DNA of 15,510 nucleotides from Fimenecus sp045594885 (GTDB lineage: Bacteria; Bacillota; Clostridia; Oscillospirales; Acutalibacteraceae). Positions 6,567 to 13,307 of this stretch are shown here, in pieces. Position numbers and translations under genes: made by a program. Below the pieces are notes generated by a model. The model was given only the letters and a program-made list of their open reading frames with translations. It did not search any database and was not told the origin of the DNA. The DNA lies in contig JAZNZJ010000078.1 in NCBI GenBank assembly GCA_045594885.1, forward strand, positions 1 through 15,510, written 5' to 3'. Numbering within the stretch: position 1 is the first letter of the stretch; each line of letters opens with the position of its first letter.

Positions 6567-8765
6567 TTATCTTTCAACAAGAAGAATACCGTCTATCTTT
6601 TCTATTTTTGTAATGAGGTTTTTAAGGTGGTCAAGTCCGCTGACGTTAACTGTCAATTCAACAATTGTTCTGCCGTCTTTCATATCGTGAGTGCTGATAT
6701 TGGCAATATTAACACGCATATTCGCAACTGCCATTGTCACTTCTGCCATAAGACCAATTCTTGAAAGACAAGTAAGCTGAAGTGTTGCCTTGTATTCTTC
6801 TTTAACGTCCTTATTCCAATATGCTTTCACCCAACGTGCAGGCTCAGCACAATTAGCAATATCCTTGGGCACGTTTGTACAATCTCTTTTGTGAATTGAC
6901 ACACCGTGGCCACGGGTAATAAAGCCGATAATATTGTCACCGGGAAGTGGATTACAGCATTGTGAGAATTTAATAAGACAATTATCAATACCCTCAACAG
7001 TAACACCGTCTTTGCCTTTTTTATCGGGCTTTTTAATAGGCATTACCTTAATCTCTTCACGGCTCTTGTCATAGTTCTTCTGATATTCCTCTTTAATATA
7101 GGGCATAAGACGGATAATTGAAACTCCGCCATAGCCGATTGCCGCATAGAAATCGTCAATATTATCCATTCGCTGACGCTCGGCAAGTTTCTTTATGAAT
7201 TTATTGTAATCTTCTTCACTTAAACGGATATAGTTACGTCTGAACTCACGTTCAACCTCGGTTTTACCCTCTTGAATGTTCTCGTCACGCTTCTCTTTCT
7301 TGAACCAAGCACGAATTTTACTGCGTGCCTGATTGGTTTTTACAATATTGAGCCAATCTCGAGAAGGTCCTTTACCCTGCTGTGAAGATGTGAGAATTTC
7401 AATAATTTCGCCTGTTTTAATAACATAATCAATGGGCACAATTCTACCGTCAACCTTAGCACCCGTCATTTTATTACCAACCGCAGAGTGAATTGCATAA
7501 GCAAAGTCGATAACCGTTGAGCCCTGTGGCACATTCACAACGTCGCCCTTCGGTGTATAAACAAACACCTCATCGGTAATAAGGTCGGTTTTGATTGAAG
7601 ACACAATTTCTCTTGCGTCGCCGGTTTCTTGCTGTGCTTCAAGCATTTGTCTAATCCATTGAAGTCTGTCGTCAAAGCTTTTTTTACCGCCCGTTACACC
7701 ACTCTTATATTTCCAATGGGCAGCAATACCGAATTCTGCGGTACGGTGCATTTCCCAAGTTCTTATTTGCACTTCAAAGGTTATACCCTCTTTGCTGATA
7801 ACCGTGGTGTGAAGTGACTGGTACATATTGGGCTTTGGGGTTGAAATATAATCCTTGAAACGATTGGGTAAAGGATTGTACATATCGTGAATAATACCAA
7901 GGCAGTTGTAACAGTCAATAACACTATCAACGATAATACGCACTGCGTAAATATCAAAAATTTGGTCAAACTGTTTGCCCTGCATATACATTTTGCGGTA
8001 GATACCGTGAACTGATTTAATTCGACCGCTGATTTGAGCATTGGGCACAATTTCTTGAACACGTTCAAGAATTTTTGCCTTTGTATTCTCAATAAAATTC
8101 TCGTCTGAACGATTACTCTCTTTCAGGCTTTTTTCAATCTGCTCATAAGCAACCGGGTCAAGAAAACGGATTGCACGGTCCTCAAGTTCTTCTTTTACCC
8201 AACGAATACCAAGTCGGTGTGAAATGGGTGCAAAAATTTCAAGAGTTTCTAAAGCCTTATCACGTTGCTTTTGCGGAGATACATACTCAAGGGTACGCAT
8301 ATTATGAAGTCTGTCGGCAAGTTTAACAATAATAACTCGAATGTCTTTTGACATTGCAAGAAGCATTTTACGCACATTTTCTGCCTGTGCCTGTTCTTTT
8401 GAGTCACGAGAGTTAAGTTGCACCTGACCCAATTTTGTAACACCGTCAACAAGAACTGCTACTTCCCCACCGAATTCTTCTTTCAACTGTTCAATTGTAT
8501 ATTCAGTATCTTCAACAACATCGTGTAAAAGGGCGGCTACAATTGATTGCCAATCCATTCCCAAATCAACAAGGATATTTGCAACTGCAATTGGGTGAAT
8601 GATATATGGCTCACCTGAGCGACGGCGTTGGTCACCGTGATATTCTTTAGCCACTTTAAATGCCTTATCAATTACCAAAACTTCATTTTCGTTATGAATT
8701 GTTACGATTTTCGCACGCAAATCGCTATAAAGCTTATCAACATCAACATAAACATTTTCTGCCAT
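6567..8765 (-). CDS. relA: Bifunctional (p)ppGpp synthetase/hydrolase (Rel/SpoT)
   Basis: Makes and degrades the stringent-response alarmones pppGpp/ppGpp on ribosomes when tRNAs are uncharged. Numbering is from ATG 8765. Order of domains: HD hydrolase with IIHP (55-58) and LLHDVVEDT (79-87); synthetase with RIKSVHGIYRK (248-258), FDIYAVRII and the STPKPNMYQSLH segment (308-319); TGS domain starting DEVFVYTPKGDVV (about 398-410); a conserved-Cys region with CCNPLPGD (603-610); and a C-terminal ACT domain (about 660-732). RFKD (302-305) is the basic RxKD signature of bifunctional enzymes rather than the acidic ExDD of synthetase-only RelA. The HD residues are present, so both activities are expected. 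A GTG at 8774 overlaps the recJ stop, but GGGGGAG abuts it and lies 8 nt before ATG 8765, so I choose the ATG (732 residues). It follows recJ by 5 nt; apt, usually between them, is missing. Confidence 0.96.
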   Translation of the reverse strand: MAENVYVDVDKLYSDLRAKIVTIHNENEVLVIDKAFKVAKEYHGDQRRRSGEPYIIHPIAVANILVDLGMDWQSIVAALLHDVVEDTEYTIEQLKEEFGGEVAVLVDGVTKLGQVQLNSRDSKEQAQAENVRKMLLAMSKDIRVIIVKLADRLHNMRTLEYVSPQKQRDKALETLEIFAPISHRLGIRWVKEELEDRAIRFLDPVAYEQIEKSLKESNRSDENFIENTKAKILERVQEIVPNAQISGRIKSVHGIYRKMYMQGKQFDQIFDIYAVRIIVDSVIDCYNCLGIIHDMYNPLPNRFKDYISTPKPNMYQSLHTTVISKEGITFEVQIRTWEMHRTAEFGIAAHWKYKSGVTGGKKSFDDRLQWIRQMLEAQQETGDAREIVSSIKTDLITDEVFVYTPKGDVVNVPQGSTVIDFAYAIHSAVGNKMTGAKVDGRIVPIDYVIKTGEIIEILTSSQQGKGPSRDWLNIVKTNQARSKIRAWFKKEKRDENIQEGKTEVEREFRRNYIRLSEEDYNKFIKKLAERQRMDNIDDFYAAIGYGGVSIIRLMPYIKEEYQKNYDKSREEIKVMPIKKPDKKGKDGVTVEGIDNCLIKFSQCCNPLPGDNIIGFITRGHGVSIHKRDCTNVPKDIANCAEPARWVKAYWNKDVKEEYKATLQLTCLSRIGLMAEVTMAVANMRVNIANISTHDMKDGRTIVELTVNVSGLDHLKNLITKIEKIDGILLVER

Positions 8766-8770
8766 ATCCG

Positions 8771-10807
8771 TCACTCCCCCTTCATTTTATTTAATCTATT
8801 GAGAATTTCTGACTTTGACAAATCTGCTTTTTTACCCTCGCCGTCAAAAATTATTCTACCCTGCTCTGCCTTTATTAACTCTAACTCGCAAAGCACGTCA
8901 ATTGCTACTAACAAGGTGCAAAATCTTTCAGCCGGAATTTTTGCACGTACCAACATTGTTTCGGCATCAAAGCCCCATATTTTATATGACTTCACAAAGC
9001 CATAAATATGCAAGAGCAACTCTCTTGACGGAGTTAAAAATCTTGCCTCGTGAGAAGAAAGTGCCTCACCACGTCTGTATTTTTCATAAAGTGCCTGTGA
9101 TTTGAAAAGATTATCCTCATCAAGACCCGAAAAACGTACATCTCGAATCTGCACAGAAGCCTTAATTTCGCCCCTGAACTCATTTTTCTCAAGTCTTACC
9201 GCTAAATCTACCACATCGCCCTCACGATATGGAAAATCATTTAAACTTGTACTGAATTTCATTGCAGAAAACTGCACGTTTCCCTTTGTAAAACCAAGTC
9301 TTAAATGCTTACCGTCACCAACCGGTTTAATATTTGCAAGAGTAAGCCCGAAAATACCAAAAAGCGGTTGAGGATTGCCCGCACCAAAGGGTTCAAGTGT
9401 TTCAAGAGATTCAACCAACGCCGCATTGATGTATGCGGGATTCAATTTGCAATCAAGAGTAAGTGTTGGAAATGCAGTTTCAAGGGATTTTGCGTATTCA
9501 TTGATTTTAACAAAAAACTGTTCTACATTCTCACGTTTAATGCCAAGCCCCGCCGCCATTGTGTGACCGCCAAAATGAGTGAGCTCGTCTTCACAATATT
9601 TTATTGCATCATATACAGAAAAGCCTTCAATACTTCTTGCAGAGCCCGTGCCCTCATCACCCTCAAAGGTGATTACGATTGACGGTCTGCCGTATTTTTC
9701 TGTAATTCTTGCGGCAACAATACCAATTACACCGTGATGCCAATTTTCACCGCACACCACGATTACACGTGAATATTTTAATTTTTCATTTGCCTCAATA
9801 TGAGCCACCGCAGACTGCATAATCTCATTTTCTGAAAGATGACGTTGCTGATTGCAAGAGTCAACCTGCTCGGCAATATCAAGTGCCACCGACAAGCTGT
9901 CGCAAAGCAAAAGTTTAAGTGCGGTAATTGCAGACTCCATTCTGCCTGCTGCATTTATTCGTGGTGCTAAAGAATAGGTCACACCGGTTGCATTCAAGGC
10001 TCTTTCGCCCACACCTGCAATCTGCTTGAGTGCATTTATGCCGTCACAGGGATTTGAATTTATTTTCGCAACACCATATTTTACAATTGCACGGTTTTCG
10101 TCTTTTAACTCAACCACATCAGCAATTGTGCCAACTGCTATTATATCTGCATATTTTGCAAGTATAGTTGAATAGTCGCCTTTTTCTAATGCACAAACAA
10201 CTTTAAATGCAACACCAACGCCCGCCCAGTCTTTAAAATGAAGATTACAATCTTCTCGGTGAGGGTCAACCACTGCCACCGCATTAGGAAGTGCATCGCC
10301 CACTTTATGATGGTCTGTGACAACGGTTTCTATACCAAGTGAGTTTGCGTATTCAATTTCTTCTATTGCTGAAATTCCGTTATCAACGGTGACAATCAAT
10401 TTTACTCCTTGAGCATATAATTTATCCACACCACTGCAGGACATACCATAGCCCTCACTAACACGGTCGGGAATATAATACATTACGTCTGCACCACGGT
10501 CTGACAAATATGAATACATAAGTGCGGTTGAGGTTACACCGTCACAGTCATAGTCACCATATACACAGATTTTTTCAAAATTGTCGATTGCTTTTTCAAT
10601 TCTTTCAACCGCTTTTTCCATATCGGTAATAAGATATGAATCACAAAAGCTGAAATCATTGTCGAAGAATTCTTCAACATCTTCATACTCGGTAATACCA
10701 CGGGAAACAAGAATAAGTGCGGTAAAGGGGTCAAGACTATGATTTTCTGCAACCTGCGCCGCTAATTCTTTATCAAGATGTGCTGTCAGCCATTTTTTTC
10801 GACTCAT
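8771..10807 (-). CDS. recJ: Single-stranded-DNA-specific exonuclease RecJ
   Basis: 5'-3' exonuclease on single-stranded DNA acting in recombination, mismatch and base-excision repair. DHH/DHHA1 phosphoesterase motifs are in order: VYGDYDCDGVTS (82-93), VDNG (141-144), TDHH (164-167), DPH (181-183), APRINAAGRM (281-290) and, in the DHHA1 domain, GGHTMAAG (413-420). An OB-like domain follows (about 450-560). The last 100 or so residues (about 575-678) form a charged helical tail common in Firmicutes RecJ. Length 678 is within the family range. The ATG has a perfect AGGAGG (10815-10820) 7 nt upstream. It is the first gene after the promoter at 10853-10881 and heads the leftward operon. The final codons contain the relA ribosome binding site. 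Confidence 0.97.
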   Translation of the reverse strand: MSRKKWLTAHLDKELAAQVAENHSLDPFTALILVSRGITEYEDVEEFFDNDFSFCDSYLITDMEKAVERIEKAIDNFEKICVYGDYDCDGVTSTALMYSYLSDRGADVMYYIPDRVSEGYGMSCSGVDKLYAQGVKLIVTVDNGISAIEEIEYANSLGIETVVTDHHKVGDALPNAVAVVDPHREDCNLHFKDWAGVGVAFKVVCALEKGDYSTILAKYADIIAVGTIADVVELKDENRAIVKYGVAKINSNPCDGINALKQIAGVGERALNATGVTYSLAPRINAAGRMESAITALKLLLCDSLSVALDIAEQVDSCNQQRHLSENEIMQSAVAHIEANEKLKYSRVIVVCGENWHHGVIGIVAARITEKYGRPSIVITFEGDEGTGSARSIEGFSVYDAIKYCEDELTHFGGHTMAAGLGIKRENVEQFFVKINEYAKSLETAFPTLTLDCKLNPAYINAALVESLETLEPFGAGNPQPLFGIFGLTLANIKPVGDGKHLRLGFTKGNVQFSAMKFSTSLNDFPYREGDVVDLAVRLEKNEFRGEIKASVQIRDVRFSGLDEDNLFKSQALYEKYRRGEALSSHEARFLTPSRELLLHIYGFVKSYKIWGFDAETMLVRAKIPAERFCTLLVAIDVLCELELIKAEQGRIIFDGEGKKADLSKSEILNRLNKMKGE
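8774..8780 (-). promoter_or_regulatory. Ribosome binding site deciding the relA start
   Basis: GGGGGAG on the minus strand lies inside the last codons of recJ and 8 nt before ATG 8765. It is contiguous with the alternative GTG at 8774-8772, which is too close for normal initiation. Overlap with the recJ end suggests coupled translation. Confidence 0.65.
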
Positions 10808-10852
10808 TTTACCGCCTCCTTATCAAAAAAATCAATAATTTACTAATTTAAT

Positions 10853-10881
10853 AGTATATCATTAAAACTCTTATTTTTCAA
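10853..10881 (-). promoter_or_regulatory. Sigma-A-type promoter for the recJ-relA-dtd operon
   Basis: On the minus strand, -35 TTGAAA (10881-10876), a 17-nt spacer and -10 TATACT (10858-10853). The -10 ends about 45 nt before the recJ start codon. It sits between the terminator of the upstream glycosyltransferase gene and the recJ ribosome binding site, exactly where an operon promoter is needed. No operator-like palindrome is evident around it. Confidence 0.82.
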
Positions 10882-10894
10882 GGGTTTTAGGCAT

Positions 10895-10927
10895 AAAAAA
10901 GCGGTATTACAACCACTGCAATACCGC
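10895..10927 (-). terminator. Intrinsic terminator of the glycosyltransferase gene
   Basis: On the minus strand GCGGTATT (10927-10920) and AATACCGC (10908-10901) form a perfect 8-bp stem around an 11-nt loop, followed at once by six T residues (10900-10895). It starts about 11 nt after the glycosyltransferase stop codon and ends before the recJ promoter, so it separates two same-direction units. Confidence 0.88.
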
Positions 10928-10937
10928 AAATACCTTT

Positions 10938-11858
10938 TTATTTATTCTCATCAGTTTTCTTTGAAACTATATAACGTGGTCTGCCCTTGACCTCTTCATA
11001 AATACGGGCAATATAATAGCCGATAATACCGAGGGCTAACATAATACTACCGCCAATTAAAAGCAAAAGCAAAATTACAGTTGTGAAGCCCTCTGCGGAA
11101 TCTCCCATTAAAAATCTTACAAGGGTTTGCACCGCCATAACACCCATAAACACAAGCATTACGCAACCCATTACGGTTATAATTTGCAAAGGTGCAGTGG
11201 TGAATGATGTTATGTTTGAAATTGCATATTTTATGAGCTTGATAAGCCCCCATTTACTCTCGCCATTCTGTCTTTCCTGAACTTCAAACTCCACTTGAGT
11301 TGACTTAAAGCCCGACCAGAATGAAAGTGCTCTGAAAAATGTATTTCTTTCGGGCAAAGAAAGTAATGCGTCAATCACTTTACGGTCTATAAGTTTGAAA
11401 TCCGATGTGCTTTGCATATCAACACCCACAAAGGCGGTCATAACTTTATAGAACACCTTTGCAGAAAGCTTATGAAATGCAGATTCGTCACCACGGTCGG
11501 TTTTCACTCCCTCAATCACCTCATAGCCCTCTTGCCAGAGAGAATGCATTTCAATGATTTTTTCGGGTGGAAATTGCAAGTCGCAATCAATTATTACCGC
11601 ACAATCACCACGTGCTTCTTCAAGACCCGCATAAATTGCCGCCTCTTTGCCAAAATTACGACTAAAGGAAATTCCTCGAATACTTTTACTGATTTGAGCA
11701 CATTCGCAGATTTCTTTGTAGGTATTATCCTTTGAGCCGTCATCAATGAAAATAAGTTCACAATCTATTTGAGCCTCTTTCATTAGTGACAACACTGTTC
11801 CCGCAGTATTTCTTATATTCTGTTCTTCGTTATAAGACGGAATAATTATTGAAAGCAA
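10938..11858 (-). CDS. Membrane-anchored family 2 glycosyltransferase (GtrB/DPM1-like)
   Basis: GT-A-fold transferase expected to move a sugar from a nucleotide donor onto a polyprenyl phosphate at the inner face of the membrane. Motifs: IIIPSYNEE (4-12), FIDDGSKD (37-44, nucleotide binding), SRNFGKEAA (66-74), the metal-binding DCDLQFPPE (91-99) and ERQNGESKWG (195-204), which matches the R-x-G-x-SK(W) segment of polyprenyl-phosphate glycosyltransferases. Two C-terminal membrane helices follow (about 224-248 and 259-284), then a basic tail. At 306 residues it fits the GtrB/YkoT/CsbB group. The start is TTG at 11858-11856, with GGAGG 8 nt upstream and the product beginning directly at the GT-A strand. 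It has its own promoter and terminator, and no flippase or partner gene is adjacent, so donor sugar and final acceptor are unknown. Confidence 0.9.
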   Translation of the reverse strand: MLSIIIPSYNEEQNIRNTAGTVLSLMKEAQIDCELIFIDDGSKDNTYKEICECAQISKSIRGISFSRNFGKEAAIYAGLEEARGDCAVIIDCDLQFPPEKIIEMHSLWQEGYEVIEGVKTDRGDESAFHKLSAKVFYKVMTAFVGVDMQSTSDFKLIDRKVIDALLSLPERNTFFRALSFWSGFKSTQVEFEVQERQNGESKWGLIKLIKYAISNITSFTTAPLQIITVMGCVMLVFMGVMAVQTLVRFLMGDSAEGFTTVILLLLLIGGSIMLALGIIGYYIARIYEEVKGRPRYIVSKKTDENK

Positions 11859-11866
11859 TTGTATTT

Positions 11867-11871
11867 CCTCC
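11867..11871 (-). promoter_or_regulatory. Ribosome binding site supporting a TTG start for the glycosyltransferase
   Basis: GGAGG on the minus strand lies 8 nt before TTG 11858-11856. The next in-frame ATG is inside the domain, so this site fixes the start. Confidence 0.75.
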
Positions 11872-11888
11872 AGACATTTATTAAAATA

Positions 11889-11917
11889 AATATATCACCT
11901 AAAACTTACTTTGTCAA
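11889..11917 (-). promoter_or_regulatory. Sigma-A-type promoter for the glycosyltransferase gene
   Basis: On the minus strand, consensus -35 TTGACA (11917-11912), a 17-nt spacer and -10 TATATT (11894-11889). It lies about 30 nt upstream of the TTG start. Its -35 is 12 nt from the -35 of the divergent promoter at 11930-11958. Confidence 0.85.
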
Positions 11918-11929
11918 TGAAACAAAGTG

Positions 11930-11958
11930 TTGAAAAACGACACATAATATGATAAAAT
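11930..11958 (+). promoter_or_regulatory. Sigma-A-type promoter for the glmU-like/pth/mfd operon
   Basis: -35 TTGAAA (11930-11935), a 17-nt spacer and -10 TAAAAT (11953-11958), with an extended TGA just before the -10 (11950-11952). The predicted transcript would start about 25 nt before ATG 11989. It is back to back with the glycosyltransferase promoter. Confidence 0.78.
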
Positions 11959-11988
11959 TAAAAGATAAAGAATTGGTTGGTGGTTGTT

Positions 11989-12669
11989 ATGACAAACAAA
12001 GATATTCAAAACTTAAAAAACATTGAAATGCACGTTGAAAATGGAGTTGAAATCCCCTATCACAACAATGTTGTCATTGAAGAAAACGTGCAAATCGGCA
12101 AAGGCACGGTTATTTTGCCAGGCACAATGCTTTTTTCGGGTGTTGTTATTGGTGAAAACTGCGTAATTGGTCCAAACACACTCATTAAAGACAGTGTAAT
12201 TGGTAACAATGTTAAACTCAATTCTGTTCAATGTTATCAGTCAAAAGTGCTTGACTCGGCTGACATTGGCCCATTCGTGCATATTCGTCCTAATTCGGTT
12301 GTGGGCGAAAAAGTACATCTCGGCAACTTTGTTGAGGTTAAAAACTCAAACATTGATGAGGGTACAAAGGTTTCACATCTCACTTATGTGGGTGACTCCG
12401 ACGTGGGCAAAAGGGTTAATTTCGGTTGCGGTACGGTTACTGTCAACTATGACGGCAAAAACAAGCACCGCACAGTAATTGGTGATGATTGCTTTATCGG
12501 TTGCAACACCAATCTTATTGCACCCGTTAAGGTTGGCGACGGTGCTTATACCGCTGCGGGTTCAACAATCACCGAGGATATTCCCGCTGATTCACTTGGT
12601 ATTGCGAGAGCAAGACAAGTAAATAAAATCAATTGGCGAATTAAAAACAAAGACAAATATTCAAAATAA
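11989..12669 (+). CDS. GlmU C-terminal-type acetyltransferase (left-handed beta-helix), lacking the uridyltransferase domain
   Basis: Hexapeptide-repeat protein matching the acetyltransferase half of GlmU, which acetylates glucosamine-1-phosphate with acetyl-CoA to feed UDP-GlcNAc and peptidoglycan synthesis. The 226 residues from ATG 11989 are mostly I/V/L-G-x-x-x hexapeptide turns. By alignment from memory with E. coli GlmU, the active-site set is complete: R100 (R333), K118 (K351), H130 (catalytic H363), Y133 (Y366), N144 (N377), N153-Y154 (N386-Y387) and K159 (K392). What is missing is the whole N-terminal pyrophosphorylase domain (about 230 residues with the GxGTRM motif). The divergent promoter lies directly upstream, leaving no room for it. 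A TTG at 11977 would add four residues but has no ribosome binding site; the ATG has only a weak GGTGG. It lies 13 nt before pth, the same neighbourhood as gcaD in B. subtilis. The uridyltransferase step must be supplied elsewhere, or the substrate differs. Confidence 0.87.
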   Translation: MTNKDIQNLKNIEMHVENGVEIPYHNNVVIEENVQIGKGTVILPGTMLFSGVVIGENCVIGPNTLIKDSVIGNNVKLNSVQCYQSKVLDSADIGPFVHIRPNSVVGEKVHLGNFVEVKNSNIDEGTKVSHLTYVGDSDVGKRVNFGCGTVTVNYDGKNKHRTVIGDDCFIGCNTNLIAPVKVGDGAYTAAGSTITEDIPADSLGIARARQVNKINWRIKNKDKYSK

Positions 12670-12682
12670 AAGGAAATACAAT

Positions 12683-13297
12683 ATGTTTAACAGATTCAGA
12701 AAAAACACAACTTCTGCACCTGTCGGCACACCTGAATTTATCGTAGTGGGACTTGGTAATCCGGGCAACAAATACACCTACACACGACATAATTCGGGGT
12801 TTTTGTGCATAGATATGTTGGCAGAAAAATTAAACTTTAGAGTTGACAGACTCAAATTCAAGTCGCTTATTTGCGACACTACAATAAATGGTCACAGATG
12901 CATTGTTATGAAACCGCAGACCTTTATGAATAACAGCGGTGAGGCAATAAGAGAATGTGCTGCATTTTATAAAATTCCTCCCGAAAAGGTTATTGTTATT
13001 TATGACGATATTTCTCTTGATGTGGGTAGGCTTCGTATTCGCAGAAAGGGTACTGACGGCGGTCATAACGGAATTAAGAGTATTATTTATCATCTTAATA
13101 ACGACCAATTTCCACGTATAAAATTAGGTTGCGGTAAAAAGCCACATCCCGACTATGACCTTATTGATTGGGTTATTTCTGAATTCAAAAAAGATGAGTT
13201 AAAGGCACTTGAACCCGCACTTGAGAATGCTTGTAAAGCCCTTGAGCTTATGCTTGATAATCAAATTGACAAGGCAATGAACTTATATAACAGTTGA
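12683..13297 (+). CDS. pth: Peptidyl-tRNA hydrolase
   Basis: Cleaves peptidyl-tRNAs released from stalled ribosomes, recycling tRNA in the cytoplasm. Motifs: VVGLGNPG (21-28), TRHNSGF with catalytic H36 (34-40), MKPQTFMNNSG (76-86), IYDDISLDVG (106-115, catalytic Asp D108) and GGHNGIKSI (126-134). The family is usually 185-195 residues. This protein has 204, with about 16 extra polar residues at the N-terminus before the first strand. The ATG has AAGGA about 9 nt upstream. It follows the GlmU-like gene by 13 nt and precedes mfd by 10 nt, so the three are probably one operon; pth upstream of mfd is conserved in Firmicutes (spoVC in B. subtilis). Confidence 0.97.
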   Translation: MFNRFRKNTTSAPVGTPEFIVVGLGNPGNKYTYTRHNSGFLCIDMLAEKLNFRVDRLKFKSLICDTTINGHRCIVMKPQTFMNNSGEAIRECAAFYKIPPEKVIVIYDDISLDVGRLRIRRKGTDGGHNGIKSIIYHLNNDQFPRIKLGCGKKPHPDYDLIDWVISEFKKDELKALEPALENACKALELMLDNQIDKAMNLYNS

Positions 13298-13307
13298 GGC
13301 AAAAACT

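Noticed and set aside
6372..6764. Open frame on the plus strand over the dtd-relA gap, as a possible small gene
   Set aside because: It runs antisense through both relA and dtd ends, has no ribosome binding site, and its product shows no recognisable domain; its middle is the repeat element.
8628..9005. 125-codon plus-strand open frame antisense to the relA-recJ junction
   Set aside because: Lies wholly over two well-supported genes on the other strand and has no family motif or ribosome binding site.
11977..11988. TTG start giving four extra residues (MVVV) to the GlmU-like protein
   Set aside because: No ribosome binding site precedes it, it would leave a very short leader after the promoter, and the ATG at 11989 gives a normal N-terminus.
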